Shown piece by piece: positions 15,001-20,600 of a stretch of 64,000 bases of DNA. The notes beneath the pieces are model-generated. The model saw only the letters and a program-made list of their open reading frames with translations. It did not search any database and was not told where the DNA came from. Origin of the DNA: WTGU01 sp965242855 (GTDB lineage: Bacteria; Pseudomonadota; Alphaproteobacteria; UBA828). Where the stretch lies: the NCBI GenBank assembly GCA_965242855.1, contig OZ251509.1, forward strand, positions 2,046,001-2,110,000, given 5' to 3'. Each line of letters opens with the position of its first letter. Position 1 is the stretch's first letter. A program made the translations under genes and the position numbers.

Positions 15001-15427
15001 TCTTGCCGCCGCCCATCGGGTTCGCCGGGAACGAGATGCCGTCGCCGTCCCAGTCGCTCTCCTGCACCGCGTAGCTGAAATCGAGCTTGTCCCAGAGGTT
15101 GGAGTCCGTGCCGTTGAAGGTCGGGTTGCTCGCGCGGCGCGTGTTGGCCCCGATGCGGATGTCCAGATGCAGGTTCCCGGTGAGCACCGTGCCCAGCCGG
15201 TTGGTGAAATCCACCCTCACGGTGATGTTGTCGTTGGTCCCGAATGCCCCGTTCTTGCCATAGGTCTTGTCCGCGCCCGGACTCGACGTGATCGAGATCG
15301 ACTCGATCCCCACGTCGGCGGCCGCCGCCTCCGGTGCGCCCCCCACCAGCGCCATGGTGAACGCGCTCGCGAGCGCCATGCCCGCCAAGGCCGCAGCGCA
15401 AAGACCCCTCCCGAGCGCTCGCCTCAC
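1..15427 (-). CDS. giant secreted Calx-beta/cadherin-like repeat protein A (C-terminus beyond left edge)
   Basis: At least 5,142 codons read leftward from a GTG at 15427 and leave the window in frame. I checked the frame at several points (near 13.2, 10.8, 7.7, 4.2 and 0.1 kb) but not base by base. The start is chosen because GGAGGGGGCGG lies just upstream and the product opens with a signal peptide (VRRALGRGLC, then a hydrophobic stretch and an AAA site). A SwmB-like unit (about residues 40-170) is followed by a He_PIG/cadherin-like unit and long Calx-beta-like arrays with DDDD or DDE calcium-type loops. A non-repeat insert occupies about 1430-1557, more SwmB-like and He_PIG units about 4080-4430, and a fibronectin-III-like unit about 4440-4515. 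By family it is probably an adhesin or surface protein; no enzymatic motif was seen. Paralogous to the giant gene at 17664-42326. Confidence 0.85.
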   Translation of the reverse strand, partial: MRRALGRGLCAAALAGMALASAFTMALVGGAPEAAAADVGIESISITSSPGADKTYGKNGAFGTNDNITVRVDFTNRLGTVLTGNLHLDIRIGANTRRASNPTFNGTDSNLWDKLDFSYAVQESDWDGDGISFPANPMGGGKTGSLRFHTSGLGGGDNRVNRDFGAIPNDPGHKVRGRQTTPTFGSTASPAYSWVRSNAVSQQLPAATQGDGGVTYSVKEALPDGLAFAAATRTLSGTPSTAQAAANYTLVATDGDGDKAELRFSIEVQGLSFSISSPRVTEGAAGETAALDYEVSLNRAPGRQVTVDYAAAADPGTASSGTDYTAFAGDTLTFAAAETSKTVTVTVSGDALDEPNETIRIALSNPSGATLGSAFTGVGTITDDDPTPVLSLALSEPDGGRAGAIAESGAGNATTVTASLSGGTSGEAITVTVAAASVYAALAADGGFALSAARTLTIAANATASAGVVTITAVDDAIDSTDKSATVSGRVAGGHGLVSAPSSLTLTIADDDAQPTSALALGPASISETGGVATVTATLSNPSAAAVTLTAAAAPGTGAAVGDYTLSSANTLTIAAGQTTSAGTVTVTAVGNAVDSADKGVTISATASGSPGAADPPDATLAIRDDDGAPTVSLVLSSSSVSENGGAATVTAALSGTSSQAVTVTVSAAAGTGAAVGDYTLTGTTLTIAANATASAGTVTITANDNAVDSPDKRVTVTGAATGGNGVADPASLTLTLADDEATPTARLALSRASIAEAGGVLSVTATLSGASSAAVTVTVSAAPGTNAAAGDYTLSSANTLTIAAGDTASAGAVTVTAEPDTADSADKRVTVSGQAAGGNGIADPAAATLTILDDDALPTVTLALSSATIVESGAGNVATVTAALSHPSGEAVEVAVSVSPTPPAAASDFSLSANRTLTIAAGDMASVGVVTVTAVDNGADAPDKTATISGAATGGRGVADPGSLTLTVADDDDAPGVTLAVSPASISENGGEATVTATLSPVSNAATTITVTAVSGFYTVGSDATIVIAAGQTANAADTALITAVDNDVYEDGGGRATTVTAGMANDRGTSAVTGAALTLTDDETQPTLTLVLSPASVSETGGVATVTARLSGASSAPATVTVTATAGTNAVSGDFTQTGTKLTIAAGATTSSGAVTVTGRGDDTDSPDKSVTVAGLVVGGNGLTGLADTTLTLEDDDATPTVTLRLSRAALDEGGADSAAVTAALSHPSSAAVIVTVSANPVAPAVAGDFGLSATRTLTFAAGQTASAGVVTITAGDNDVDGPDRRVRVSGVTTGGRGAADPAAATLTIVDDEATPTVTLALSPASISEGGGVATVTATLSGKSGAAVTVTVSAAPGTGAAAADYALSANDALTIAAGATATAGVVTITAVNNDMTAASKTVTVTGAAAGGHGVANPASVTLTITDNESGTPTGNDRRWGQAHNYDVTTASLLGKTAPQTIAVTAPPAEDASRRQVWACAYRTVSQRSPGPAPTEGATCRLAAGGGWSRTIRLTQAMIDNDGVVVLVTDTIRGGGGGNQTNFFYAEWVPIVALPKATLSLSSAAIWENAGVATVTATLDKAAVSAATLTVSVSPAPPALAGDAALSASAALTFAAGAMASAGAVTITGVDNAVDAPDRRVTVRASASDDVRAPPAATLTLRDDDDPPTPVLAASPASISESGGVATVTAVLSHPSSAATTVTVSAAAGAHAAAADFTQTGATLTIPAGRTESTGAVTVTAVGNAADSPDKRVEVSGMARNRRGVSAVTEATLAITDDDTTPTATLAVMPASISESGGVATVTATLSHRSSEPVTITVSASPGSVTDFTLSAANTLTIAAGATASAGAVTITANDDDTDSPDKGVAVSGAASGGLGVADPAPVTLAIRDDDGAPQASLALSSSSISENGGTATLTAALSAAAAADVRVLISITPNANVAGYRAVGVGGQTGTGLNIAAGRTASTEAVVITGLDNDVDAPNKELRIEGRVPSGSGVPAHGAKDAFLVLVDDEPTPSVSLALSASSISETGGEATVTATLSGESSEAVTVTVSAVPGAGAAARDFTLSAARTLTIAAGGTTSVGLVTVTAVGNAAVTPDKRVQVQGAVAGGNGAAKPNPVTLILEDDDARPTASLVLSSSSISESGGEATVTAALSYPAREAVTITVSATEVAPATSGDFTLSSPATLTIAAGNTTSAGLVTVTAVGNNDDAADKKVTVSGAAAGGGVADPADAALTLLDDDGPPTLALVLSPASVPEAGGVSTVTAALSGAASAAVTVTVTAAPGAGAAARDFTLSSPATLTVAAGSTASAGAVTVTANDNAADSPGGTVTVSGAASGGGVADPADAALALLDDDDPPGVTLSASPASISEAGGVSTVSAALSHPSSAVTTVTVASLSGAYAVDPSTAQIVIQAGRTENPADTAALTAVDDAIDEPDRQVTVAGAMANDQGAGGVTGAVLAITDDEETPTVTLTLAPASVAENGGVSTVSATLSGASSEAVTVTVTPVAGAYAQGADAVIVIAAGSTATTDKATVEAVDNADYEGAAGRSVTVTGAASSGLGANLVTGAALTLTDDDDPPAVTLAVNPASVAEAGGAATVSATLAHASVEAVTVTVTPVAGAYTAGSDAEIVIAAGQTAGGADTATVAAVDNGVHEGGAGRSVTVTGRAASGPGAGAVTGAALMLTDDDALPTLTLALEPASISESGEVATVTAALSHPSGAAVTVTVAAAPGTGAAAADFDLSAAKTLTIAAGSTTSAGAVTVTANGNDVDSPNKAVTVSGAAVGGNGVAAPSNVTLTLTDDEILPTVTLALSSSSIGENGGVASVTAALSAASSEAVTVTVAAAPGSYAAARDFTLSAARTLTVAAGGTASAGAVTVTANNNGLDSPNKQVTISGAVTGGNGAVDAADATLTINDDDRTPTVTLFSPTDAGWEGHSGAARRPGGFRYTQAGQLNFVLQMDGASELPITFTLGASGAATAGLDYTSLVGRVVTIPPGSTSLSFHVTVLDDDIDESLYESVNLRLTNPVNANVRDGTANTQIRDDDDAAGLTVVESQGSTRTGEAGTTDSFTVALSSEPTAAVTVAASIPSGSSGEGQLSVDGGGTWGSSGTLSFSATNWSVAQEVRVRGVDDDADDGDGGYAVTLNPDSAADANYRGLGNVTVSVTNLDDDAAGLTVVESQGSTRTSETETTDSFTVALSSAPTAAVTVAVESGNASEGLVSVAGGSTAATAALTFDATTWSTAQTVTVHGQDDAPANTVDGDVGYSITLDPDSAAATDTPPGDADYRALGTVTVSAANLDDDGPRVTLHLSSPRIEEDGGQAGAATVTARLPLPLPTAMTVTVTAAPVAPAVAGDFTLSAATTLTLKMGQTASEGVVTVAAVDNQVDGPDKQVTISASAASGANTPAVLPLTLTIADDDAAPEVTLALAPTSISEAGGVASVSATLSRASSAATTVTVTPKPGAWTVGSDATIVIAAGATAAASDMARLVATDNLRDEDARQETVTATVANDHSSPAGAGRVTGATLTLTDNDNQPDLALTDAASVSEGDAGDAMPGTLTFTAKLGVVSGKQVTVDYADAGAGTATSGTDYTALASGTLTFAPGDRSKDVVVTVTGDAGHEADETVTLTLSNPTNATLSGATGTGMIVDDDTRPTLAIGAARVTEGDAGQATLSFPVTLSIASGQTVTVSYAEGSGGTATAGVDYTALAPGALTFAPGETAGTIAVTVAGDALDEVDETVVVTLSDAVNAALGTATATGAIADDDPSPTLSISSPSVTEGDTGQAALSFAVTLDAVSGRQVTVAWADAGAGTATSETDYAALAGGTLTFAPGQTRKTIAAAVEGDTLDEAHETLRLTLSNPSGATLGSASTGIGAIRDDDPTPSLAIDSPEVGEGGTLTFTVTLSAASGRQVTAAYAEGTGGTATAGADYTALAPGTLTFAAGETAKTIGVAAWSDTRSEAAETVVVVLSGPMNATLGTATGTGTIADDLQPSFAVSQVARTLGINRTFPTFSLPAATGGNGTLTYAMATLPAGLRYTAPGAQDTHGGRITGRPTQTRGATVYRLTATDRDGDVATLNVSIAVSTNPGIERLRITNDQGAALANFRTGDFILFSFDFDAGIATPSVGIGLKFKIGDNDREAEAATFYDTNPGELTFHYQVQASDWDGDGITIPRHPFRLFFDANAGVTGYIVADGGPYHNTPAILDLDVRAPISFTNRPPRINDRAPSFGSATVAAKSFVKGSRVWADDPALPAASFPTPGAGETATDVNSSLTYSLTPALPAGLAFDAAARRITGAPTAAAAAATYRLTATDVDGDRATLTFSLTVEEDARPAFAADAPAGYTWTEDAAVSELLPAASGGNPPLSYALSGPGSAATLSLPPGLEFDLDGTGTCGAARMVCGTPTAAAGAAAWTLTATDRDGDPGSLAFTMTIAPRAPDRVTGVTTTPAVDALRVDWTAAAKADGYKVQWRSGSESYDPATRQAAVTGGATTAYTITGLAAGADTVVRVISTRTGAPDGPASSEAAGRPTDVSLALSRTTIEEDAGAAAAARAAAVTARLAAALSEATTVTVSARAGTNAAADDFTQTGTTLTIAAGATASTGTVTIAAVDDEVDSIVDSSVAGKQVVVSGVSSGNGNPAALTLMVKEDDAAGLALAPALPADANDPWFTLAEGGTATFTVALASEPTANATVEVSSGDDSEGLLSSGGSAAAASTTLTFTPGNWMTAQTVTLTGAADGAVDGDVDYRLTLDPDGASSDAYDKLASTVAKARTTDVDAAGLVVSQSAVTVAEDETETFTLALASKPAADVAVTITSGNTAELQVGKVRGGFADAQTLTFTPGNWMTAQTVGALARDDRVDEDDEQTAFTLDAASTGDADYDGLADVIVTVTTTDDDPSPSVAIGAARVSEGASGAALSFPVTLAFIPGLMGVTASEREATVDYADAGTGTATSGADYTALAAGTLTFAAGETSKTIDVAVTDDALDEATETVVVELTGATGLTLSSTAATATGTIADDDPAPVVSIAGASASEGDDPAALSFAVTLGAASGRQTTVDYAEGTGGTATAGTDYTALAAGTLTFAAGATAGTVEVAVTQDVADEPDETVVVALTGAAGLTISSTAATATGTIADDDDPPALS

Positions 15428-15442
15428 ACCGCCCCCTCCATC

Positions 15443-15459
15443 GGGGGGGGGGGGGGGGG
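15443..15459. repeat. 17-nt poly-G tract upstream of giant gene A
   Basis: An uninterrupted run of 17 G (C on the coding strand of the giant gene) ends 15 nt upstream of the GTG start, directly before the ribosome-binding sequence. Runs of this length are slippage-prone in bacteria and are known from phase-variable surface genes. The position in the 5' leader would affect transcription or translation initiation, not the reading frame. A sequencing or assembly artefact is possible. Confidence 0.8.
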
Positions 15460-15851
15460 AGAAACAGGCACGGGGTCGCGCGCGCCAACGTCTGCCGCGC
15501 GACAGCTCTCTTTGCCTATGTCCGGGGACTCGAACGCGCCGAGTCATGCGCCGATTATATCCTCCGTACTCAATACCGACCACCGAACAAACGACTTGAC
15601 CGCCGTCAACCCCCCGGTTGATAGAGGCGCCACCCCCTCCCCCCTCACAGGGGGACGCCGGGAGAGGGGATCGCGACCCCGGAACCGGGCGATCGCCCAT
15701 CCTCGCCGTCCGGCATAGCGCCTATCCGGCGCACGAGCGCATGCCCCTGCGGCCCCCAATCACGCTTCCCCCCTGCCTGCGCCCGGATGGTCATCACCCT
15801 GCTTCGGAACCATCCTTCGCACGAATAAGCGTCCCGGATGGTCCCGGGTAA
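15460..15851. other. intergenic stretch without recognised gene
   Basis: About 390 bp upstream of giant gene A. I see no convincing coding sequence or RNA. It is presumably the promoter region of the giant gene. A GC-rich pyrimidine/purine patch lies near 15630-15670. Confidence 0.5.
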
Positions 15852-15962
15852 TCCCGCGTAGTCCCACCTGAACAATTTGCGCAACGATCTTTCGGCGGCG
15901 CCAAGTTCTGGTTCCACGGCCTGCGCAACTGCTTCATCACGGCGGCCGAGCGCGAGATGACG
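15852..15962 (+). pseudogene. tyrosine recombinase (integrase) C-terminal fragment
   Basis: The plus-strand frame opened by a stop at 15849-15851 reads FWFHGLRNCFIT followed by AAEREM. This matches the box II region (H-x-x-R) of the tyrosine integrases common in Alphaproteobacteria. Similarity ends at about 15960. The catalytic tyrosine region and all upstream domains are missing, although the frame stays open to 16184. I read it as the remnant of an integrase, a relic of an older insertion next to giant gene A. It is too short to be functional. Confidence 0.6.
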
Positions 15963-16457
15963 AAGGTCGGCGACGAGATTGCTAAGGACGGAAAGACGTT
16001 GGTGTTGTCGAATGGAGATTCACTGTTTCGCAATGTGGACCGTTCTTGGGCACCCGCGGCGCATGCTTTTCGGAACCAAAGGACGGACAACATCATCGCC
16101 GCCAAGTGTTCGATAACGTCCTATATTTACACGATATTCCTGCCGAATTGGCGCGGCCCCGTCACGCCGGCCCTGGTCCCGTAAGCGTTCCGGTTCAGAA
16201 CGGTGCGCACTCCAGCGCACCCGGCGCATAATCTCTCGTCTCGAATGGCTCAGGCTCCGACGGCTTCGCGGCCCGGCCGGCGCGATGGGTTCAGGCTCGA
16301 GGGCCGCCGTTCCATTCCAACTTGCGCGTATCCCCGCGCGTCTCCGACGGCCGATCCCGCCACCACACCGAAGCCGTCATCATCCGATTCGCGTCGGCGC
16401 CGCGCACACGCCCGGTCGTCGTATTCCGCCGGCGCGCCGCCAGGGGCGGCTGCTCCA

Positions 16458-16775
16458 TCACGCGACCGCACCGAGACCGTTCTTCGCGACCAGGGTCAAG
16501 AGCTTCAGCGATGCGCCCCGAGGCCGCTTCTCGCCCCGCTCCCACTGGCTTACCAGGCTCGTGGTCACGTTGAGGTATCGGGCGAAGACCGCCTGGCTCG
16601 CATTCTCGCGCCTCCGAAGCGCGCGGATCTCCTCCGCCGTCATGTCCTCGACCGGCGTAAGGCACATCTCGTCGAAGGCCCTCATCGTGCGCTTCGCCAT
16701 GACGCCCGCCTCCGTCAGGCCGAGCGCGGTCTCGTGCGCCGCCGCCAGGGCGTCGCTCTTGTACTGCTTAGCCAT
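16458..16775 (-). CDS. XRE-family antitoxin / helix-turn-helix regulator (HigA-like)
   Basis: 105 aa. A helix-turn-helix of the XRE type spans about residues 49-95 (IRALRRRENASQAVFARYLN, then TSLVSQWERG). The N-terminal part is the usual extension of HigA-like antitoxins in this family. The ATG at 16775 overlaps the 3' end of the toxin gene by 8 nt, and GAGGTGA lies 6 nt upstream. A GTG at 16781 is an alternative start. The toxin-first order and overlap are typical of higBA-type pairs, in which the antitoxin neutralises the toxin and represses the shared promoter. Confidence 0.8.
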   Translation of the reverse strand: MAKQYKSDALAAAHETALGLTEAGVMAKRTMRAFDEMCLTPVEDMTAEEIRALRRRENASQAVFARYLNVTTSLVSQWERGEKRPRGASLKLLTLVAKNGLGAVA

Positions 16776-17142
16776 CGCCACTCACCTCGATGATCGTCCC
16801 ATTCGCCAGCGCCGTCTCGAGGCCCGCCTCGTCCAATCCGAGCATCTCGCCGGCCAACATCCGGAAGGCCTTGCGTTCGTCCCGACGAAGGTTCTCCCGA
16901 TCGTTCTTCGCAAAGCCGTAGACGAAGAACGCGCGCTCGCCCCGGCGAAACAGCACGATGGCGCGGAACCCGCCGGACCTGCCCTGCCCCCTTCGCGCGA
17001 TGCGCTGCTTGATGACCCCACCACCGAGATCGGCATCGATCAGGCCCCTCCCGGCGCGCCGGACGGCATCGCGCAAAGCGGCATCTTCGATTCCCTCGCG
17101 ATCAGCGAAGCGGGCGAACGGCTTGGTCTTGAAGGTGCGCAA
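16768..17142 (-). CDS. RelE/ParE-superfamily toxin (PF06296-like)
   Basis: 124 aa from a TTG at 17142, preceded by GAGG at 6-nt spacing. An ATG at 17181 would add 13 residues but has no obvious ribosome site. The order of segments FKTKPFARFA, GGGVIKQRIAR, FRRGERAFFVYGFAK, NDRENLRRDE and an LGLDEAGLETAL tail is that of the RelE-like toxin family usually paired with an XRE antitoxin. Members are generally mRNA interferases. It is co-transcribed with the downstream antitoxin, whose start it overlaps. An 18-nt stretch of this gene recurs, inverted, at 17539-17556. Confidence 0.8.
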   Translation of the reverse strand: MRTFKTKPFARFADREGIEDAALRDAVRRAGRGLIDADLGGGVIKQRIARRGQGRSGGFRAIVLFRRGERAFFVYGFAKNDRENLRRDERKAFRMLAGEMLGLDEAGLETALANGTIIEVSGDG

Positions 17143-17663
17143 TCCAGACCTCGCGGGTGCCGCCCTCACTCCAATCTTCATAGCACCGAGTGCGGCATTC
17201 ATCAATTCACCGCGACCCGGCTCATCTCGGCCGCAGCCCGCGTGTAACGGGTATCCGTACAGCCGTTCCGCCGGCGGGCGCGCAGCCGGTTTCCACCGTC
17301 CGAACCGCGAGACCCCAGGCGACCGTCGACGCGGGCGGTATTCCACCCGAACATTCGCCGTTATCGCATCGGCCGTCGGCGCGCGGCCATCCGCGGGGCC
17401 GGTCCCGCGCCCGCCGCGGCCGTGTGCGGACGACCTTCCGAGCGGCGCGCCGACGCCCGGTCGGAGAACGTCGGCCCCGGGGCGAGGCTCTCGTGCACCG
17501 GAGGCGGACAGCCACTGGTGGGAGGTCATACGGATGTCGAACGATCGGGAGAACCTCCGCCGAGACTGTCGCCTCTCAACCTCCGCTTCAATCCGGCCCG
17601 CGCAGCCCTTGGTGAGTGCGGTGAGAAGCCGGCTGCAGCGGGAAGCCGCGGGGAAGTGGTTTA
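17143..17663. other. intergenic region with inverted scrap of toxin-like sequence
   Basis: 520 bp between the toxin gene and the 3' end of giant gene B. No intact gene is seen. At 17539-17556 an 18-nt sequence on plus is identical to the minus-strand toxin gene at 16889-16906 and would encode NDRENLR in the same phase relative to that motif; similarity continues imperfectly to about 17566. It is best read as debris of a second toxin copy or a partial inverted duplication. No clear terminator was found for the giant gene here. Confidence 0.5.
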
Positions 17664-20600
17664 TCACCAGTTGATTTGGATATAGAGGCCGATGCGGTTG
17701 TCGGTTTCGTTGGTTTTGCTCTCCCGTCGGTTTGCCTCCGCTTCGAGGGAGATGCCGGGTGCGCCGGGCGGCGTCCAGCGCCCGCCCAGGCCGTAGCCGC
17801 GCGCCGCGCCGGCCTCCCGCTCGAAGGTCGCGCTCAGGCCCAGCGTTTCGGCGAAGCGCCAGCCCGCCTCCAGCCCGAAGCGGTGCGCGGGCGCGGCGGC
17901 GCCCTCGGCGGGCAGGGTCTCCCACAGCGACGACGCGCCGCCCTCCGGCGCCCCCCATTGCGGCGCCAGCCCGAACCACGGCCCCACCCCGTCGCCTCCC
18001 GGATCGAACCGCAGCGAGAAGCCCGCACCCGATTCCGCAAACCCGGCCGCTTCGTGCGCCAGCAGATAGCGACCGCGCGCCTCCGCCTCCAGCCCCAGCC
18101 GCGTATCCGCGTAGGCCACGCCGCCGCCCGCCTCCGCGCCGAAGCCCGCCCCGAAGTCGCCGCCGTCCCAGCGCCCGCCGAACTCCAGCCGGGGCCGCAG
18201 CCGCCCGTGCTCCGACATCGCCCAGTCCGCCGCGCCCTCCACCAGCAGCCGCAGCCGTTGCGTCGCCGGCCTGGTCGCGTGCAGGCCCGCCGCCTCGTCC
18301 GATTCCATCTCCACCGCCAAGCCATCCCCCTTCAGCGCCCATGCGACGCCGCCCTCGTCGCCCAGCTCCTTGCGACCGCCCAGCGCCGCCATCCGCATCG
18401 CGATCGCCGTGTGCGCAGAACCGGCCGCATCCGTCAGCGCCGCCTCGCCCCAGCCCGCGCCGGCCAGCGCCCAGACGCCGACCCCCGCCGACGCCTGCCA
18501 GTGCGCATAGGGGAAGACGCCGGTCAGCGTCGCCTCGACCGCCGCCCGTTCCTCCGCCAGCCGGTAGCCCATGTCCCCCTTGCTGCGCGACACCGACACG
18601 CCGGCCAGGAAGTTCCGCCGCAGGCGCACATCCGCCCCCAGGAAGCCGGTGAACACCGCGCCGTCGGTCTCCAGGTCCGCCGCCGCGCGGTTGGCGAAGT
18701 CGGCCGTCCCTGCCCGCCCCCAGAAGGTCCAGGCGCGCGCGCTGCCGCCCGCCGGCTCCCCGAGCGACAGCGTGAACGCGCTTTGCGCCGCCAGCTCCCG
18801 CAGCGTCGCCGGGCCGAGGCCGTCGTTGTCGTCGTCGTCCGCGAGGCCGCGCGCCTCCTCGACGGCCTCGAACGGCTCCTCCCCGCCCGCGCCGGCAGCG
18901 GCGAGCGAGAGCGCATGCCCGCCCAGCGTCACCCGGTCGCTCGCGTCGGCGTCCGTGAAGCGCGCCGTCAGCGCCCCCACCGCCTCCGCCGCCACCGTCC
19001 GCCCGAACGACGCCAGAACCGCCGCGAAGGCCCGCGTCCGCGCCCGGTGGTCGTTGTCCACGATCGTGCCCGTGGCCGTCGCCGGCGACACCGCAACAGG
19101 CGTCGAGGGCAGCGAGGCGGCGTTCAGCGTGAAGGTCTCGTCCGGCTCGTCCTCCCGGTCGTCCACCGTCCGCACCGCCACCCGCACCGACCTCTGCCCC
19201 GCCGACACCGTGAAGCCGCGCCCGCTCGCGTCCGCGTAGGAAGCTCCCGTCCGCTGCGCGAACCCCGCCCCCGGCGCCCTCCGCGCCACCTCGTAGTCAT
19301 CCCCCGGCGTCGCAGAGCCGGGCGTCGCCGAGAAGCGCAGCGTCACGGCCCGCGGCGGGGCCGGCGACAGCGTCACCACGAACACGATCTCCTCCCCCTC
19401 TTCCGCGACCGCGTCCGAGACCTGGAGGGTGATCCGCGGCCAGACCTCGATGGCGAAGGACAGCGACGCCCTATCGCCGTCCGTATCCGTCGCCGTCAGC
19501 GTGTAGTCGAGCGCCGCCGTCGCCGCCGACGGCGTCCCCGATACCGTGCGCGTCGCCGGGTCGAACGCGAGCCCCGCCGGCAGGGCCGGGCGCAAGCCGT
19601 AGGCGAGGGGGCCGTTGCCGCCCGTCGCCGCAGGCAGCACGAGCGGCGCGATCGCCACCCCTTCCGTATAGGTCTGCGCGGGGAAGCCGTCCGGCTCGAA
19701 GACCGGCGCCGTGTCCGCCTCCACCGCGATGGCGAAGGACAGCGTCGCCGTGTCGCCGTCCGCGTCCGTCGCCGTCCAGGTGTAGGTCGTCCGCGCCAGC
19801 GCCGCCGTCGGCGTACCGGAAACCTCCCGCGTCGCCGCGTCCCGCATCACCCCGGCCGGCAGCGCCGGCGAGAGGCTATAGGTCAACGCCCCGTCGCCGC
19901 CCGTCGCTTCCGGCAGAACGAAGGAAGCGAGCGCCGCGTTCTGGACCCAGGACCGCTCGGCAACCACGGCATCGCCGAAGGTCGGGGCCGAATCCGGCGT
20001 CGCGTCCGAGACCGACGCGCCGGAGCGGTCCATCACCGTGATATCCACCGTGTCGCTCACGTGCACGCCGCCCGCCGTCACCGTCAGCCGGAACGTCAGC
20101 ACCGTCACTCCCGATACCTGCGGCGCCGTGAACGACGGGCTGGCCGTCGCCGCGCCCGCCAGCGCCACCGCCGGCGTCCCGCCCGTCTGCTCCCAGGCCC
20201 AGGTCGGCGCCCCGTCCGCCGGGTCCCAACCGCGCGCGCGGCCGCTCAGCGTCACCGCAGCCCCTTCGTCCACGGCCTTGTCCTCTCCCGCGTCGGCCGT
20301 CAGCGCGGACGGCGGCGATACGCTTCCGTCGTCATCCGTGATCGTCAGCGTCAGCGATGACGGATCGGCCACGCCGTTGCCACCCGCAGCCGTCCCCGAA
20401 ACCGTGATCTGCTCGCTCCCCTCCGCCGTGCTGTCGTCGGCGCCCCTCACCGTCACCGCGCCCGTGCTGATCGTGGACCCCGCCGCGATGGTCAGCGTCG
20501 TCCCCGTCTGCGTGAAGTCCGTCCCCGAGCCCGGCGACGCTCCCACCGTCACCGTCACCGCCGCGCTCGACTTGCCGGAAAGCCTCGCCGTCACCGTCGA

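Noticed and set aside
2825..15718. Plus-strand open frames of about 2,000 codons across the giant genes (also 34875-42569)
   Set aside because: They are antisense shadows: arginine/histidine-rich, repeat-driven and open only because the GC-rich sense codons rarely make stops in that frame. The minus-strand frame has signal peptide, domains and ribosome sites.
15428..16457. Possible tRNA or attachment site near the integrase scrap
   Set aside because: I looked for cloverleaf arms and CCA ends and found none convincing.
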